DNA of 64,000 bases from Anaeromyxobacter sp. Fw109-5 (GCF_000017505.1 NC_009675.1:2418001-2482000); one strand, 5' to 3'. Shown: positions 1-11,141, numbered from the stretch's first letter. Notes: generated by a model from the sequence alone, not told the origin. Program-made: numbers and translations.

Positions 1-155
1 GGGCGCGGGAGCGGCAGATCCGGCACGCGCTCCGGCTCCCACGCGGCCGTTACGGGCTCGCGTGGCGCACGGCCGGACCCGAGGGGGCGCGGCGCGGGGA
101 GCGGGACCTCGAGGTGACGGAGGAGGGTACGATCGTGCTCCCGCTGGGGCGGTAG
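1..155 (+). CDS. C-terminal end of an unidentified protein (partial)
   Basis: The frame starting at base 3 is open from the window edge to a TAG at 153-155 and gives about 50 residues ending in LEVTEEGTIVLPLGR. The alternating acidic and hydrophobic ending reads like a real protein tail (a beta-strand-rich C-terminus) rather than random sequence. I do not recognise the family; the rest lies outside the window. It is on the same strand as the phosphatase gene that follows about 50 bases later, so the two may be co-transcribed. This could also be chance open frame in GC-rich DNA. Confidence 0.4.
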   Translation, partial: ARERQIRHALRLPRGRYGLAWRTAGPEGARRGERDLEVTEEGTIVLPLGR

Positions 156-208
156 CCCGGCGCTCTCCGCCCTGGCCTGCGCGCCGACCCCTGAACATCG
201 TGAGGGAG

Positions 209-769
209 ATGATCGACCTGCACTTCCTCGCGGATGGGCTCGCGGTCGGCGCACGGTTCCCGATGCAGGCGGCGGCTCGCCTGGCGGGAGAGCACAAGAT
301 CACCAGGGTGGTCGACGTGCGCGTCGAGGCCTGTGACGACGCGGCCGTCCTCGCGCTCCACGGCATTTGCCTCCTGCACCTCCCCACCCACGACACCTGC
401 GCCATCTCCCAGCGGATGATCCGGGAGGGCGTGTCCTTCGTCTGCCGGGCCCTCGAGCGCGGCGAGCGCGTCCTGGTTCACTGTCAGTACGGCATCGGAC
501 GAAGCGCCCTGCTCGCGCTGTGCGTGCTCGTCGCGCGGGGCCGCGCGCCGCTCGAGGCGCTCGCGCTCGCCAAGGACGCGCGCCCGGTGGTGTCGCCGAG
601 CCCGGAGCAGCTCGAGGCGTTCATCGAGTTCTGCGAGCGCCATCGCGGCGACGCCGGCGCTCCCTGGTCCGTGCCGACGTTCCACGAGCTCGCCGAGATC
701 GCCTACCGCGACCTCGATGGCCGCGCCTCGCGGGAGGCGGCGCGGGCGGCCTCCACGCGCGCCGGCTAG
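209..769 (+). CDS. Dual-specificity / protein tyrosine phosphatase family protein
   Basis: The protein (about 186 residues from the ATG) carries the cysteine phosphatase signature HCQYGIGRS, matching HCX5RS, with the nucleophile Cys92 and the phosphate-binding Arg98. An upstream Asp in LPTHDTC near residue 62 is a candidate general acid. The family hydrolyses phosphoester bonds, usually on phosphoproteins or small phosphorylated metabolites; the substrate here cannot be read from sequence. No signal peptide is visible, so it is probably cytoplasmic. The start is uncertain: the open frame runs further upstream to about base 62 and an in-frame GTG lies at 200, but the conserved fold begins at IDLHFLADG, and neither start has a convincingly spaced ribosome binding site. 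Confidence 0.8.
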   Translation: MIDLHFLADGLAVGARFPMQAAARLAGEHKITRVVDVRVEACDDAAVLALHGICLLHLPTHDTCAISQRMIREGVSFVCRALERGERVLVHCQYGIGRSALLALCVLVARGRAPLEALALAKDARPVVSPSPEQLEAFIEFCERHRGDAGAPWSVPTFHELAEIAYRDLDGRASREAARAASTRAG

Positions 770-927
770 CCCCGGCGCGCGCACCGCGGGCCCAAGGCTC
801 CTGGCGGCGAGCTCGCGCTGGTCGCGCCCCGCCTGAGGTCTCGCCTCCGAAGCCCGTTCGGGACAGGCTCGGGGCGCTCATCACCACAGGCGGGACCGCG
901 CCCACGCGGCCTGCACGGGAGGCGCGG

Positions 928-1782
928 ATGGCCATCGAGCGGATCGCGATCGTCGGGGCGGGGCAGATGGGGTCCGGCATCGCACAGGTCGCCGCGGCGG
1001 CCGGGCTCTCGGTCGTGCTCGCCGACGCCGCGCCGGAGCTGGCGCGCAAGGCCGTCGAGAAGCTCGGGGCGACCCTCGGCAAGCTGGTCGAGAAGGGCAA
1101 GATGTCCGCCGCCGATCGCGACGCGATCCTCGGCCGGATCGAGCCGGCCGCGCGCCTCGAGGACTGTGCCGGCGCGGACCTCGCGGTGGAGGCGATCGTC
1201 GAGAACGAGGGGGTGAAGAAGGAGCTCTTCCGCAAGCTCGACGCGCTCCTGCCCGCGCACGCGCTCCTCGCCTCCAACACGAGCTCGATCTCCATCACCG
1301 CGCTCGCCGCGGCCACGAGGCGGCCCGCGCAGGTCATCGGGATGCACTTCATGAACCCGCCGCCGGTGATGCAGCTCATCGAGATCGTCCGCGGCCTGCA
1401 GACCTCGGACGCCACCTACGAGGCCGTCGTCGCGCTCGCGAAGCGATTCGGCAAGACGACCGTCACCTCGAAGGACTCTCCGGGGTTCATCGTGAACCGG
1501 ATCCTCATCCCCCTCCTCAACGAGGCCTGCTTCGCGCTGCAGGAGGGGCTCGCCTCGCCGGAGGACATCGACGCCGGCGTGAAGCTGGGCCTCAACCACC
1601 CGATGGGCCCGCTCACGCTCGCGGACTTCATCGGCCTCGACACCTGCCTGTTCATCGCCGAGGTGCTGCACCGGGAGCTCGGCGACGACAAGTACCGGCC
1701 GGCCCCGCTGCTCCGCCAGTACGTCGCGGCGGGCTGGTACGGCCGGAAGACGGGCCGCGGCTTCTACCGCTACGACGCCTGA
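928..1782 (+). CDS. 3-hydroxybutyryl-CoA / 3-hydroxyacyl-CoA dehydrogenase
   Basis: A 284-residue NAD(P)-dependent 3-hydroxyacyl-CoA dehydrogenase, the usual length for stand-alone bacterial enzymes that interconvert acetoacetyl-CoA and 3-hydroxybutyryl-CoA. The N-terminal Rossmann motif is GAGQMG at residues 10-15. The catalytic region HFMNPPPVM holds His140 and Asn143, and SPGFIVNR at 184-191 starts the C-terminal dimerisation domain. The ATG at 928 is chosen because it sits 6-7 bases after a GGGAGG-like ribosome binding site and directly before the Rossmann strand; the open frame upstream has no family similarity. A crotonase follows 33 bases downstream, so the pair probably acts in one operon for beta-oxidation or the butyryl-CoA route. 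Confidence 0.95.
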   Translation: MAIERIAIVGAGQMGSGIAQVAAAAGLSVVLADAAPELARKAVEKLGATLGKLVEKGKMSAADRDAILGRIEPAARLEDCAGADLAVEAIVENEGVKKELFRKLDALLPAHALLASNTSSISITALAAATRRPAQVIGMHFMNPPPVMQLIEIVRGLQTSDATYEAVVALAKRFGKTTVTSKDSPGFIVNRILIPLLNEACFALQEGLASPEDIDAGVKLGLNHPMGPLTLADFIGLDTCLFIAEVLHRELGDDKYRPAPLLRQYVAAGWYGRKTGRGFYRYDA

Positions 1783-1815
1783 CACGGCGGCCTCGGGCGG
1801 CCTTCGGAGACGACG

Positions 1816-2598
1816 ATGACCTACGAGAACATCCTGTGGGACGTGCAGGACGGGATCGGCACGCTGACCTTCAACCGGCCGAAGGTCCTGAACGCGATGA
1901 ACGCCCGGACCTTCGAGGAGCTCGCCGACCTGGTACGGGCGGTCGAGGCAGACCCGGCGCTCCGGGCGATCGTCGTGACCGGCGCCGGAGAGAAGGCCTT
2001 CGTGGCGGGCGCGGACATCGCGGCGATGTCGGCGATGAACCCCGTCGACGCGCGGCGGTTCGCGGAGGCGGCGCACGACGTGCTCGAGCGGCTCGAGCGG
2101 CTGCCGATCCCGACCATCGCCGCGGTGAACGGCTACGCACTCGGGGGCGGGTGCGAGGTGACGCTCGCCTGCGATCTCGTGTACGCGAGCGACCGCGCGC
2201 GATTCGGCCAGCCCGAGGTGAACCTCGGGCTCATCCCCGGCTTCGGGGGCACGCAGCGGCTCGCGCGGCGCGTCGGGGTCATGCGCGCCCTCGAGATCGT
2301 CCTCACCGCCGAGCCGATCGACGCCGCGCAGGCGAAGGCGATCGGCCTCGTGCTCGACGTCCTGCCCGCGGCGGACCTGCTCGCCCACGCGCGCGAGAAG
2401 GCGCGGAAGATCGCCTCCAAGGGGCCGGTGGCGGTCGCGCAGGCGAAGCGGGTGCTGAGGCGCGGGGCGGAGCCGGATCTCGCCACCGCGAACGAGCTCG
2501 AGCGGCAGGCCTTCGCGGCGCTCTTCGGGAGCGCGGACGCGAAGGAGGGCATGCGGGCCTTCCTCGAGAAGCGCCCTGCGAAGTGGACCGGCGCCTGA
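1816..2598 (+). CDS. Enoyl-CoA hydratase (crotonase family)
   Basis: A 260-residue crotonase that hydrates 2-enoyl-CoA to 3-hydroxyacyl-CoA, the step before the dehydrogenase encoded just upstream. Both catalytic glutamates are present: Glu114 in GGGCEVTLACD and Glu134 in GQPEVNLG, twenty residues apart as in true hydratases. The oxyanion-hole segment GADIAAM and the LIPGFGGTQRL signature are also intact. Length is normal for the family. With the upstream dehydrogenase and the two downstream acyl-CoA dehydrogenases it completes most of a short-chain beta-oxidation or butyrate module; a thiolase is missing from the window. Confidence 0.95.
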   Translation: MTYENILWDVQDGIGTLTFNRPKVLNAMNARTFEELADLVRAVEADPALRAIVVTGAGEKAFVAGADIAAMSAMNPVDARRFAEAAHDVLERLERLPIPTIAAVNGYALGGGCEVTLACDLVYASDRARFGQPEVNLGLIPGFGGTQRLARRVGVMRALEIVLTAEPIDAAQAKAIGLVLDVLPAADLLAHAREKARKIASKGPVAVAQAKRVLRRGAEPDLATANELERQAFAALFGSADAKEGMRAFLEKRPAKWTGA

Positions 2599-2621
2599 CA
2601 GATGAATCATGATTCGCAGCC

Positions 2622-2735
2622 AGCGAGCGAAGCGAGCCGCCGGGGCGACACCGCGTTCGCGGCGGAGCCGCCCGCGGTGGCGCACGGGACCCGGCGAGCC
2701 TTGCTCGACGGGGCGGGGGCGCAGCCCCCGTTAGA
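2622..2735 (+). repeat. Copy A of a GC-rich mosaic intergenic repeat
   Basis: This spacer between the crotonase and acyl-CoA dehydrogenase genes shares long blocks with two other spacers, at 51685-51845 and, in reverse orientation, at 57782-57968. Shared blocks here include GCCGCCGGGGCG, GGTGGCGCACGGG, CCCGGCGAGC and a 3' end of GGGGCGGGGGCGCAGCCCC. The end block folds into a short hairpin (GGGGGC, loop GCA, GCCCCC). The copy lies inside an otherwise tight gene block and ends 16 bases before the next start codon. Confidence 0.7.
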
Positions 2736-2751
2736 TCATCCGGGGTAGGCC

Positions 2752-3894
<1,143 letters not shown>

Positions 3895-3911
3895 CGCCTC
3901 CAGGACGCTCC

Positions 3912-5060
3912 ATGACATTCGAGCCGAACGAGCTCCAGCAGGCGGTCCAGGAGACCGCCCGCCGCTTCGCGCGCGAGCGCATCGCGCCGGTCGCCGCCGA
4001 GAACGACCGGAGCGCCCGCTTCCCGCGCGAGCTCGTGCACGGCCTCGGCGAGCTGGGCCTGCTCGCCGTGAACGTGCCCGAGGCGTACGGCGGCTCGGGC
4101 GCGGGCGCCGTGGCCTACGCCCTCGCGCTCATGGAGCTCGCCGCCGCCGACTGCGCCACGGCCGTGATCGCGGCGGTGACGAACATGGTGGGCGAGACCA
4201 TCGCCCGCTTCGGCACGGAGGCGCAGCGGCGCCGGTTCCTGCCGCCGCTCGCGTCGGGCGAGTGGGCCGCGGGCGCGTTCGGGCTGTCGGAGCCGCAGGC
4301 CGGCAGCGACGCGGCCTCCATGCGCACGCGCGCCGTCCGGCGCGGCGACGTCTGGGTGCTCGACGGGGAGAAGCAGTGGATCACGAGCGGCGACGTGGCG
4401 GGCGTGATCGTCGTGTGGGCCAAGACGGATCCGGAGGCGGGGACGCGGGGGGTGACCGCCTTCCTCGTCGAGCGGGACGCTCCGGGGCTCGTCGTCGGCC
4501 GGCACGAGGAGAAGATGGGCATCCGGGCCAGCTCGACCGTGTCGCTGGCGCTCGACGGGTGCGAGGTCCCGGAGGCGCAGCGACTCGGGCCGGAAGGGGA
4601 GGGGTTTCGCATCGCGCTCGCCGCGCTCGACGGCGGCCGGGTGGGCATCGCCGCGCAGGCGACCGGCACGATCCGCGCCGCCCTCGACGCCAGCCGCCGC
4701 TACGCGAAGGAGCGCCACGCCTTCGGGAGGCCCATCGCCGAGCACCAGGCGGTCGCGTTCATGCTCGCGGACATGGCCACCGACCACGAGGCGTCGCGGC
4801 TCATGACGCTCCGCGCGGCGGCGCTCAAGGAGGCCGGCGCGCCGTTCGCGCGCGAGGCCGCCATGGCGAAGCTGCTGGCCAGCGAGGCCGCGCAGCGAGC
4901 GGTGTCTCGCGCCGTGCAGATTCACGGCGGCTACGGGTACACCTCGGACTACTCCGTCGAGAAGCTCTTCCGCGACGCGCGCGTCCAGACCCTCTACGAG
5001 GGGACGAGCGAGATCCAGCGGCTCGTCGTCGCGCGCGAGGTCTTGCGCGACCTCGGGTGA
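3912..5060 (+). CDS. Acyl-CoA dehydrogenase (second, tandem paralog)
   Basis: A 382-residue acyl-CoA dehydrogenase, paralogous to the gene 17 bases upstream. It keeps the FAD-binding segment [12 protein letters not shown], the [12 protein letters not shown] helix and the catalytic Glu363 in LYEGTSEIQ. The ATG at 3912 begins [13 protein letters not shown], the expected first helix; the much longer open frame is spurious. Tandem dehydrogenases of this type often differ in chain length or branching of their substrate. Together with the two upstream genes it forms the beta-oxidation block; the next gene starts 254 bases later. Confidence 0.95.
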   Translation: MTFEPNELQQAVQETARRFARERIAPVAAENDRSARFPRELVHGLGELGLLAVNVPEAYGGSGAGAVAYALALMELAAADCATAVIAAVTNMVGETIARFGTEAQRRRFLPPLASGEWAAGAFGLSEPQAGSDAASMRTRAVRRGDVWVLDGEKQWITSGDVAGVIVVWAKTDPEAGTRGVTAFLVERDAPGLVVGRHEEKMGIRASSTVSLALDGCEVPEAQRLGPEGEGFRIALAALDGGRVGIAAQATGTIRAALDASRRYAKERHAFGRPIAEHQAVAFMLADMATDHEASRLMTLRAAALKEAGAPFAREAAMAKLLASEAAQRAVSRAVQIHGGYGYTSDYSVEKLFRDARVQTLYEGTSEIQRLVVAREVLRDLG

Positions 5061-5314
5061 AGCCTGCCGGCCCCGCGCTCGCGCGTCCGCCACTCGCCAG
5101 CCGGGACGGGCGGGCGGCCCTGCGCCGAGACGAACGACGGCAGAGCCGGCTCCGCGCGACGATCGCTCGGCAGGAGGTCCTGGCGGCTGGGATCCGCGGC
5201 GCCGCGATCCTCCGCGCGGACGCGCGCACCCCGCGCAGGGGCGTCCAGACCTGGGCCGGCCCTCGCGCTTGCCCGTCCGTGGGGGCGCGCCCACAATCCC
5301 GCGGTGGTCCTGCC

Positions 5315-8300
5315 ATGTCCGAGCTCTTCCTCGCGCTGAACGCGGGATCCTCGTCGCTCAAGTTCGCGCTGATCGCGGACCGCGGCGGCGAGCTCCTCCA
5401 CGAGGCGCGCGGTCAGTTCCAGCGCGTCGCGGGCGACGGCGAGCCGCACCTCGTCGCGCGGCGGGCGGACGGGACCGTCCTCGAGGATCGCCGCTGGCCA
5501 GCGAACGCCTACGTGGGCCACGAGGGCGCCTTGAAGGAGCTCCTCGCCTTCGTGCGGGAGGCGGTCGGCGCGGGGACGCTGGCGGGGGTGGCGCACCGGG
5601 TGGTCCACGGCGGCGCGGCGTTCGACGGGCCGGTGCTGGTCGACGAGGCGGTGCTCGCCCGTCTGCAGACGTTCGTCCCGCTGGCACCGCTGCACCAGCC
5701 GCACAACCTCGGGCCCATCCGGCTGCTGCGCCAGCTCGCGCCCGAGCTGCCCCAGGTGGCGTGCTTCGACACCGCGTTCCACCGCTCCCTGCCGCCGGTC
5801 GCGGAGCGCTTCGCGCTGCCCGAGGAGCTGCACGCGGCAGGCCTGCGGCGGTACGGGTTTCACGGCCTCTCCTACGAGTACGTCGCGGCCGCGCTGCGCG
5901 ACCTGGACCCGGCCGCAGCCCAGGGACGCTCCGTCGTGATGCACCTCGGCAACGGGGCGAGCATGTGCGCGCTGCGCGGCGGGCGGAGCGTCGCCACGAC
6001 CATGTCCTTCAGCGTCCTCGACGGCCTGTGCATGGGCACGCGCTGCGGCGCGCTCGACCCTGGGGCCGTGCTGTGGCTGCTGACCGCGCGCGGCCTGGAG
6101 ACCGCGGACGTCGAGCGGCTCCTCTACGATCGGTCCGGGCTGCTCGGTGTGTCCGGCACCACGAGCGACATGCGCGCGCTGCTCGCCTCGAGCGACCCTC
6201 GCGCGCGGCTGGCCGTCGACCTGTTCGTCTACCGGATCGCGCGCGAGCTCGGGGCGATGGCGGCAGACCTGCAGGGGCTCGACGCGGTGGTGTTCACGGG
6301 CGGCATCGGCGAGAACGCGACCGCAGTTCGCGAGCGCGTCTGCCGCGACGCGGCGTGGCTCGGCGTCGAGCTGGATCCCGGCGCGAACGCCGCAGGCGGG
6401 CCGCGCGTCAGCGCGCCCGGGAGCCGGGTGACGGCGTGGGTCGTCCACACGGACGAGGAGCTGATGATGGCCCGCCACGCGCGGCAGGTGCTGGCGGAGA
6501 GGCGCCGGAGGGCGCCGGAGGGAGCGCGCATGACCGGGAAGGCCTCGAGTCTCGAGGGATCCGCAACGCTGTCCGCCTTCGGTCGAGCGCGCGCGACCGC
6601 CGCGGGAGCGCCCCTGACCGAGGAGGAGGTCCGTCGCCTCGACGCCTTCTGGCGCGCCTGCAACTACCTGGCGCTCGGCATGATCTACCTGCGCGACAAC
6701 CCGCTCCTGCGCGAGCCGCTGCGCCCGGAGCACGTGAAGGACCGGCTGCTCGGCCACTGGGGCGCGAGCCCCGCGCTGTCGTTCGTCTACACCCACCTGA
6801 ACCGCGTCATCCGGGCGCGCGGCCTGGACGTGATCTTCATGGCCGGGCCCGGTCACGGAGCGCCCGGCGTGCTCGGCCCCGTCTATCTCGAGGGCACCTA
6901 CTCCGAGGTGTACCCGGACAAGAGCCTCGACGAGGAGGGCCTCCGGCGCTTCTTCAAGCAGTTCTCGTTCCCGGGTGGCATCGGCAGCCACTGCACGCCC
7001 GAGACGCCCGGCTCGATCCACGAGGGGGGCGAGCTCGGCTACGTGCTGTCGCACGCGTGCGGGGCGGCCTTCGACAACCCGGACCTCATCGTGACGGCGG
7101 TGGTGGGCGACGGCGAGGCCGAGACGGGTGCGCTCGCCACGTCCTGGCACGTGGGGAAGTTCCTGAACCCGATCCGCGACGGCGCCGTCCTGCCGGTCCT
7201 GTCGCTCAACGGCTACAAGATCGCGAACCCCACGCTGCTCGCGCGGATCTCCGGCGAGGAGCTCGTCGAGCTGCTGCGCGGCTACGGCTGGACGCCGTAT
7301 CTGGTCGAGGGCTCGGATCCCGAGTCGATGCACCAGGCGATGGCGGCCACGCTCGACGCGTGCGTCGACGCCATCCGCGGCGCGCAGGCGGAGGCGCGCC
7401 GCACCGGCGTGGCCTCGCGCCCGCGCTGGCCCATGATCGTGCTGCGCGCTCCGAAGGGCTGGACGGCGCCGGCCGAGCTGGACGGCCACAAGCTCGAGGG
7501 CTCTTGGCGGTCGCACCAGGTTCCCATCGCGAACGCGAAGTCCGACCCGAAGCGGCTCGGGCTGCTCGAGCGATGGATCAGGAGCTACCGCCCCGAGGAG
7601 CTGTTCGACGCCTCCGGCGCCCCGCTCCCGGAGATCCGGGAGGTCGCGCCGAAGGGGCCGCGCCGGATGGGCGCGAACCCGCACGCGAACGGCGGTCTCC
7701 TCAAGCGCCCGCTCCGCATGCCGGACTTCAGGAAGTACGCGGTCCCGGTCGACGCCCCGGGAGCGGTCCAGGCGGAGAACACGCGGATCCTCGGCGTGCT
7801 GCTGCGCGACGTCATGAAGGCGAACCCCGAGAGCTTCCGGGTGTTCGGCCCCGACGAGACGGCCTCGAACCGGCTCGACGCGGTCTACGAGGCGTCGCGC
7901 AAGCTGTGGCTCGCGGAGAGCTTCCCGGAGGACGCCGACGGCGGGCAGCTCGCGCCCGACGGCCGCGTGATCGAGATGCTCTCCGAGACGACGCTGGAGG
8001 GCATGCTGGAGGGCTATCTCCTCACCGGGAGGCACGGCTTCTTCTCCTCGTACGAGGCGTTCGTCCACATCATCGACTCGATGTTCAACCAGTACGCGAA
8101 GTGGCTCGCCGGCTGCAACGAGCTCTCGTGGCGGGAGGAGGTCGCCTCCCTCAACCTGCTCGTCACCTCCACGGTGTGGCGGCAGGACCACAACGGCTTC
8201 ACTCACCAGGATCCGGGCTTCCTCGACGTGGTGGTGAACAAGAGCGCGGAGGTGACGCGGATCTACCTTCCGCCGGACGCGAACTGCCTCCTCTCGGTGG

Positions 8301-8974
8301 CGGATCACTGCCTCCGCAGCGAGAACTACGTGAACGTGATCGTCGCGGACAAGCAGACGCACCTGCAGTACCTGTCCATGGAGGCGGCCGTCGCCCACTG
8401 CACCAAGGGCATCGGGATGTGGGACTGGGCCAGCAGCGACGAGGGCCACGAGCCGGACGTCGTCATGGGGTCCGCCGGCGACGTCGCCACCCTCGAGGCG
8501 CTCGCCGCCACCGCGTTGCTGCGCGAGGCCTTCCCCGACCTGAAGCTGCGGTTCGTGAACGTGGTGGACCTGTTCAAGCTCCAGCCCGAGACGGAGCACC
8601 CTCACGGCCTCTCGGACCGGGACTTCGACTCGCTGTTCACGGTGAGCGCTCCCATCATCTTCAACTTCCACGGCTACCCGTGGCTCATCCACCGCCTCGC
8701 TTACCGCCGCAAGGGCCACCCGAACCTGCACGTGCGTGGCTACAAGGAGAAGGGCAACATCAACACCCCCCTCGAGCTGGCCATCGAGAACCAGATCGAC
8801 CGGTTCAGCCTCGCGATGGACGTCATCGACCGCGTGCCGCGCCTGCGCGACGTGGGCGCGCACGCGAAGGAGCGCCTGCGCAACCGCCAGCTCGAATGCC
8901 TCGCGCACGCGCACGAGCACGGCATCGACCCGCCCGAGATCGTGGGGTGGCGCTGGCCCGGTGCCGCGAGCTGA
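5315..8974 (+). CDS. Acetate kinase - phosphoketolase in one reading frame (apparent bifunctional fusion)
   Basis: One uninterrupted frame of 1219 codons. Residues 1-405 are a complete acetate kinase: NAGSSSLKF at 9-17, HRVVHGG at 94-100, FDTAFH with Asp152, GFHGLS with His183, GTRCG with Arg243 and the closing HTDEEL with Glu381. From Met406 to the end are 814 residues of a complete xylulose-5-phosphate/fructose-6-phosphate phosphoketolase, including the thiamine-diphosphate motif [15 protein letters not shown] and the [11 protein letters not shown] region. Phosphoketolase releases acetyl phosphate, which acetate kinase converts to acetate and ATP, so the pair is functionally consecutive. 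No stop codon lies between them. A GGAGGG sequence sits 7 bases before the ATG at 6530, so separate translation of the phosphoketolase is also possible. No membrane segments; cytoplasmic. The start ATG at 5315 has a weak ribosome binding site. Confidence 0.9.
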   Translation: MSELFLALNAGSSSLKFALIADRGGELLHEARGQFQRVAGDGEPHLVARRADGTVLEDRRWPANAYVGHEGALKELLAFVREAVGAGTLAGVAHRVVHGGAAFDGPVLVDEAVLARLQTFVPLAPLHQPHNLGPIRLLRQLAPELPQVACFDTAFHRSLPPVAERFALPEELHAAGLRRYGFHGLSYEYVAAALRDLDPAAAQGRSVVMHLGNGASMCALRGGRSVATTMSFSVLDGLCMGTRCGALDPGAVLWLLTARGLETADVERLLYDRSGLLGVSGTTSDMRALLASSDPRARLAVDLFVYRIARELGAMAADLQGLDAVVFTGGIGENATAVRERVCRDAAWLGVELDPGANAAGGPRVSAPGSRVTAWVVHTDEELMMARHARQVLAERRRRAPEGARMTGKASSLEGSATLSAFGRARATAAGAPLTEEEVRRLDAFWRACNYLALGMIYLRDNPLLREPLRPEHVKDRLLGHWGASPALSFVYTHLNRVIRARGLDVIFMAGPGHGAPGVLGPVYLEGTYSEVYPDKSLDEEGLRRFFKQFSFPGGIGSHCTPETPGSIHEGGELGYVLSHACGAAFDNPDLIVTAVVGDGEAETGALATSWHVGKFLNPIRDGAVLPVLSLNGYKIANPTLLARISGEELVELLRGYGWTPYLVEGSDPESMHQAMAATLDACVDAIRGAQAEARRTGVASRPRWPMIVLRAPKGWTAPAELDGHKLEGSWRSHQVPIANAKSDPKRLGLLERWIRSYRPEELFDASGAPLPEIREVAPKGPRRMGANPHANGGLLKRPLRMPDFRKYAVPVDAPGAVQAENTRILGVLLRDVMKANPESFRVFGPDETASNRLDAVYEASRKLWLAESFPEDADGGQLAPDGRVIEMLSETTLEGMLEGYLLTGRHGFFSSYEAFVHIIDSMFNQYAKWLAGCNELSWREEVASLNLLVTSTVWRQDHNGFTHQDPGFLDVVVNKSAEVTRIYLPPDANCLLSVADHCLRSENYVNVIVADKQTHLQYLSMEAAVAHCTKGIGMWDWASSDEGHEPDVVMGSAGDVATLEALAATALLREAFPDLKLRFVNVVDLFKLQPETEHPHGLSDRDFDSLFTVSAPIIFNFHGYPWLIHRLAYRRKGHPNLHVRGYKEKGNINTPLELAIENQIDRFSLAMDVIDRVPRLRDVGAHAKERLRNRQLECLAHAHEHGIDPPEIVGWRWPGAAS

Positions 8975-9004
8975 ACCGCGACGTGTGACCGACGGGAGGC
9001 CATC

Positions 9005-9606
9005 GTGAATCCGACGCGCGCGCTGTCCGAGCTCGGCCAGAGCCTCTGGCTGGACCACATCACCAGCGCGGGCTGGAGCGGCGCGTCGCGGCCGGGCTGA
9101 GCCCCGACGTGCGGTCGGTGGCCTCGATCTTCCTCAGCCGCCGGGACGTGGCCGTGGGGCAGAGGGCGCCGCCGGTGCTGCGCCACGAGCTCGGCGTCGC
9201 GGTCGGACGGCAGGCGTACCAGGCGTATCGCGACGTGCTCGACTCCGATCGGTGGCAGCGGCTGGCCAACGCCGGCGCGCGGCCGCAGCGCCTCCTGTTC
9301 GCGAGCACGGGCACGAAGGATCCCGCCGCCTCCGACATCCTCTACGTGCGCGGGCTCGCCGCCCCGAACACGGTCGACACGATGCCGGAGAAGACGCTGC
9401 TCGCCTTCGCCGACCACGGCGAGCTGAGCGGGGCCATCCCCAGGGACGGGGGAGACGCGCAGCAGGTCCTCGCGGCCTTCGCCCAGGCCGGCGTGGACCT
9501 CGGCGCGCTCGCGACCACCCTGCAGGAGGAGGGCGCCCGGTCGTTCGCGGCGTCCTGGAAGGCGCTGATGGGCTCGATCGAGAAGAAGCGCGACGCGCTG
9601 CGCTGA
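9005..9606 (+). pseudogene. Transaldolase remnant (internal deletion plus frameshift)
   Basis: A good ribosome binding site (GGGAGG, 5-base spacing) and GTG at 9005 start VNPTRALSELGQSLWLDHI, the typical N-terminus of long bacterial transaldolases. That frame stops at 9098. In the +2 frame from about 9070 the sequence continues as GLERRVAAGLSPDVRSVAS and runs to a stop at 9606 with ASTGTKDP, LYVRGLAAPNTVDTMPE and a normal C-terminus. About 190 residues between these two parts, including the (beta/alpha)8 segment with the Schiff-base lysine, are missing. The product cannot be an active transaldolase. It sits directly behind the acetate kinase-phosphoketolase gene, as expected for a pentose-phosphate operon, so the loss is probably recent. 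An assembly artefact is the alternative. Confidence 0.85.
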
Positions 9607-9647
9607 GCGCGTGCCCGCGGTCGCCGCGTCCGGATCGCGATCGGTGT

Positions 9648-10304
9648 TCAGGCGACGCTGGAGCCGACGTCCTCGTCCGTGTCGATGAGGTGCCCGGTCC
9701 GCTCGCGCTTCACCCGCAGGTACTCCACGTTGTGCGGGTTGGCGGGCGAGGGCAGCCCGATGCGGCCGCGGACCACGATGCCCGAGGCCTCGAGCCCCTC
9801 GATCTTGAGCGGGTTGTTCGTGACGAGCTCCACCGAGCGGACGCCGAGCAGCCGGAGCATGTCGGCGGCGACGTCGTAGCGGCGGAGGTCGTCGGGGAAG
9901 CCGAGCAGCCGGTTCGCCTCGAAGGTGTCGTGGCCCTTCGCCTGGAGCGCGTACGCCCGGATCTTGTTGCCGAGCCCGATCCCGCGGCCCTCCTGGCGCA
10001 GGTAGACGAGCACGCCGCGGCCGCGCTCGGCGATGAGATCGAGCGCGCGATCGAGCTGGGCGCGGCAGTCGCACTTCAGCGAGCCGAGCACCTCGCTCGT
10101 GAGGCACTCGGAGTGGACGCGGACCGGGACGGCGTCCCCGGCGACGTCGCCGAGGACCATGGCCAGGTGCTCCGCGCCGGTGCGCGGGTCGCGGAACACG
10201 ACGGCGCGGAAGAGGCCGCGATGGGTGGGGAGAGGGGACTCGCCGTAGATGAAGACGCTCTCGCTGCGCAGCTTGCGGCCGGTCACGGCCACCACGTCGC
10301 CCAT
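9648..10304 (-). CDS. ribA: GTP cyclohydrolase II (riboflavin biosynthesis)
   Basis: A 218-residue stand-alone GTP cyclohydrolase II, which opens GTP to 2,5-diamino-6-ribosylamino-pyrimidinone phosphate, the first step of riboflavin synthesis. The zinc ligands Cys67, Cys78 and Cys80 keep the C-X10-C-X-C spacing; LRQEGRGIGLGNKI (102-115) and the TNNPLK motif are intact. No dihydroxybutanone-phosphate synthase domain is fused. The ATG at 10304 is preferred because GGAGG lies 11 bases upstream and the conserved fold begins shortly after; the open frame continues further but without family similarity. It is divergent from the MerR gene with 161 bases between them. Confidence 0.93.
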   Translation of the reverse strand: MGDVVAVTGRKLRSESVFIYGESPLPTHRGLFRAVVFRDPRTGAEHLAMVLGDVAGDAVPVRVHSECLTSEVLGSLKCDCRAQLDRALDLIAERGRGVLVYLRQEGRGIGLGNKIRAYALQAKGHDTFEANRLLGFPDDLRRYDVAADMLRLLGVRSVELVTNNPLKIEGLEASGIVVRGRIGLPSPANPHNVEYLRVKRERTGHLIDTDEDVGSSVA

Positions 10305-10428
10305 GTCGTTCGCCACCTCCGCGCATCCCGCGACGACGGGACCCCGGCTCGAATAATGGCGCGCGGTGACGAGGGTCAAGAGGAAGTCCGACCCGTCGTC
10401 GGGGCGCTCGCGGAGGACCGGGTGTGCG

Positions 10429-10457
10429 TTGACACGGCGGACGCCGGCGATTAGACG
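10429..10457 (+). promoter_or_regulatory. Candidate sigma-70 promoter of the MerR gene, leaderless
   Basis: A perfect -35 TTGACA at 10429-10434 is followed after 17 bases by TAGACG at 10452-10457. Transcription would begin at or next to the ATG at 10466, and there is no ribosome binding site in front of that ATG. This suggests a leaderless messenger. Positions are read directly; use as a promoter is inference. Confidence 0.5.
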
Positions 10458-10465
10458 AGCCTCGA

Positions 10466-11011
10466 ATGGGCGCCGACCTCTCATCCGGAGACCTCGCGCG
10501 GGCGACCGGCAACACGGTCCGCACGATCCGGTTCTACGAGGAGGAGCGGCTGCTCACGCCGGCGGTGGTGAGCGACGGTGGGCACCGCCGTTACACCGAG
10601 GACGATCTGGAGCGCCTGCGGCTCATCACCGACCTGCGCGAGCTCGGGCTGTCGCTCTGCGAGATCCGCTCGATCCTGGAGCTGCGGACCGGCTGTCACA
10701 GCGCCGCGGAGTTCGCGATGCGCTTCCAGCAGGTCCTGGCGGGCCACCTCGAGCAGGCCCAGCGGCGGCTCGAGCGGCTCCGGCGCGTGAAGCGCGAGCT
10801 CCTCGACGCGCTGTCGACCATCCAGGCGCGCCTGTCGTCCGCGGGCGTCGAGCAGTGCGCGTGCGCGGTGGCCGAGGAGGCGCATGCGCCGCGGATCGTG
10901 CGCGTGCTCGCGCGCCAGCAGGGCTGCTGCCGTCACCATCCGCCCGCGGAGGTCGCCCCCGAGGTCGCGGACGGCGAAGGCCCGGCGCCGCGGAAGAGCT
11001 CCGCAACCTAG
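10466..11011 (+). CDS. MerR-family regulator with Cys/His-rich C-terminus
   Basis: A 181-residue MerR regulator. Residues 6-75 form the winged helix-turn-helix (GDLARATGNTVRTIRFYEEE, then GGHRRYTEDD), followed by a long dimerisation helix to about 125. Cysteines at 65, 77, 131, 133, 154 and 155 and histidines at 157 and 158 could bind a metal or a redox ligand, as in metal-sensing family members, but the pattern does not match a named sensor. The last 25 residues are Pro/Ala-rich. Possible targets are its own promoter, the divergent ribA, or the inverted repeat at 11142. Function beyond DNA binding is not assigned. Confidence 0.88.
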   Translation: MGADLSSGDLARATGNTVRTIRFYEEERLLTPAVVSDGGHRRYTEDDLERLRLITDLRELGLSLCEIRSILELRTGCHSAAEFAMRFQQVLAGHLEQAQRRLERLRRVKRELLDALSTIQARLSSAGVEQCACAVAEEAHAPRIVRVLARQQGCCRHHPPAEVAPEVADGEGPAPRKSSAT

Positions 11012-11141
11012 AGCGCCGGTCGTCGGGTGGGGCGCGTGACGCCGCCGCGACATCGGCTGCGGGCGACTCGACCGCGGCTCGCGAACCTCCGGGGATCGGC
11101 GCCGGCGGACGCCAGCTCGGCCGGCGAGGCGCCGAGTTACC

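Noticed and set aside
5269-8988. Long Arg/Pro/Ala-rich plus-strand frame over acetate kinase and phosphoketolase
   Set aside because: Shadow frame of the real gene in GC-rich DNA with typical Arg/Pro/Ala-rich composition and no motifs.
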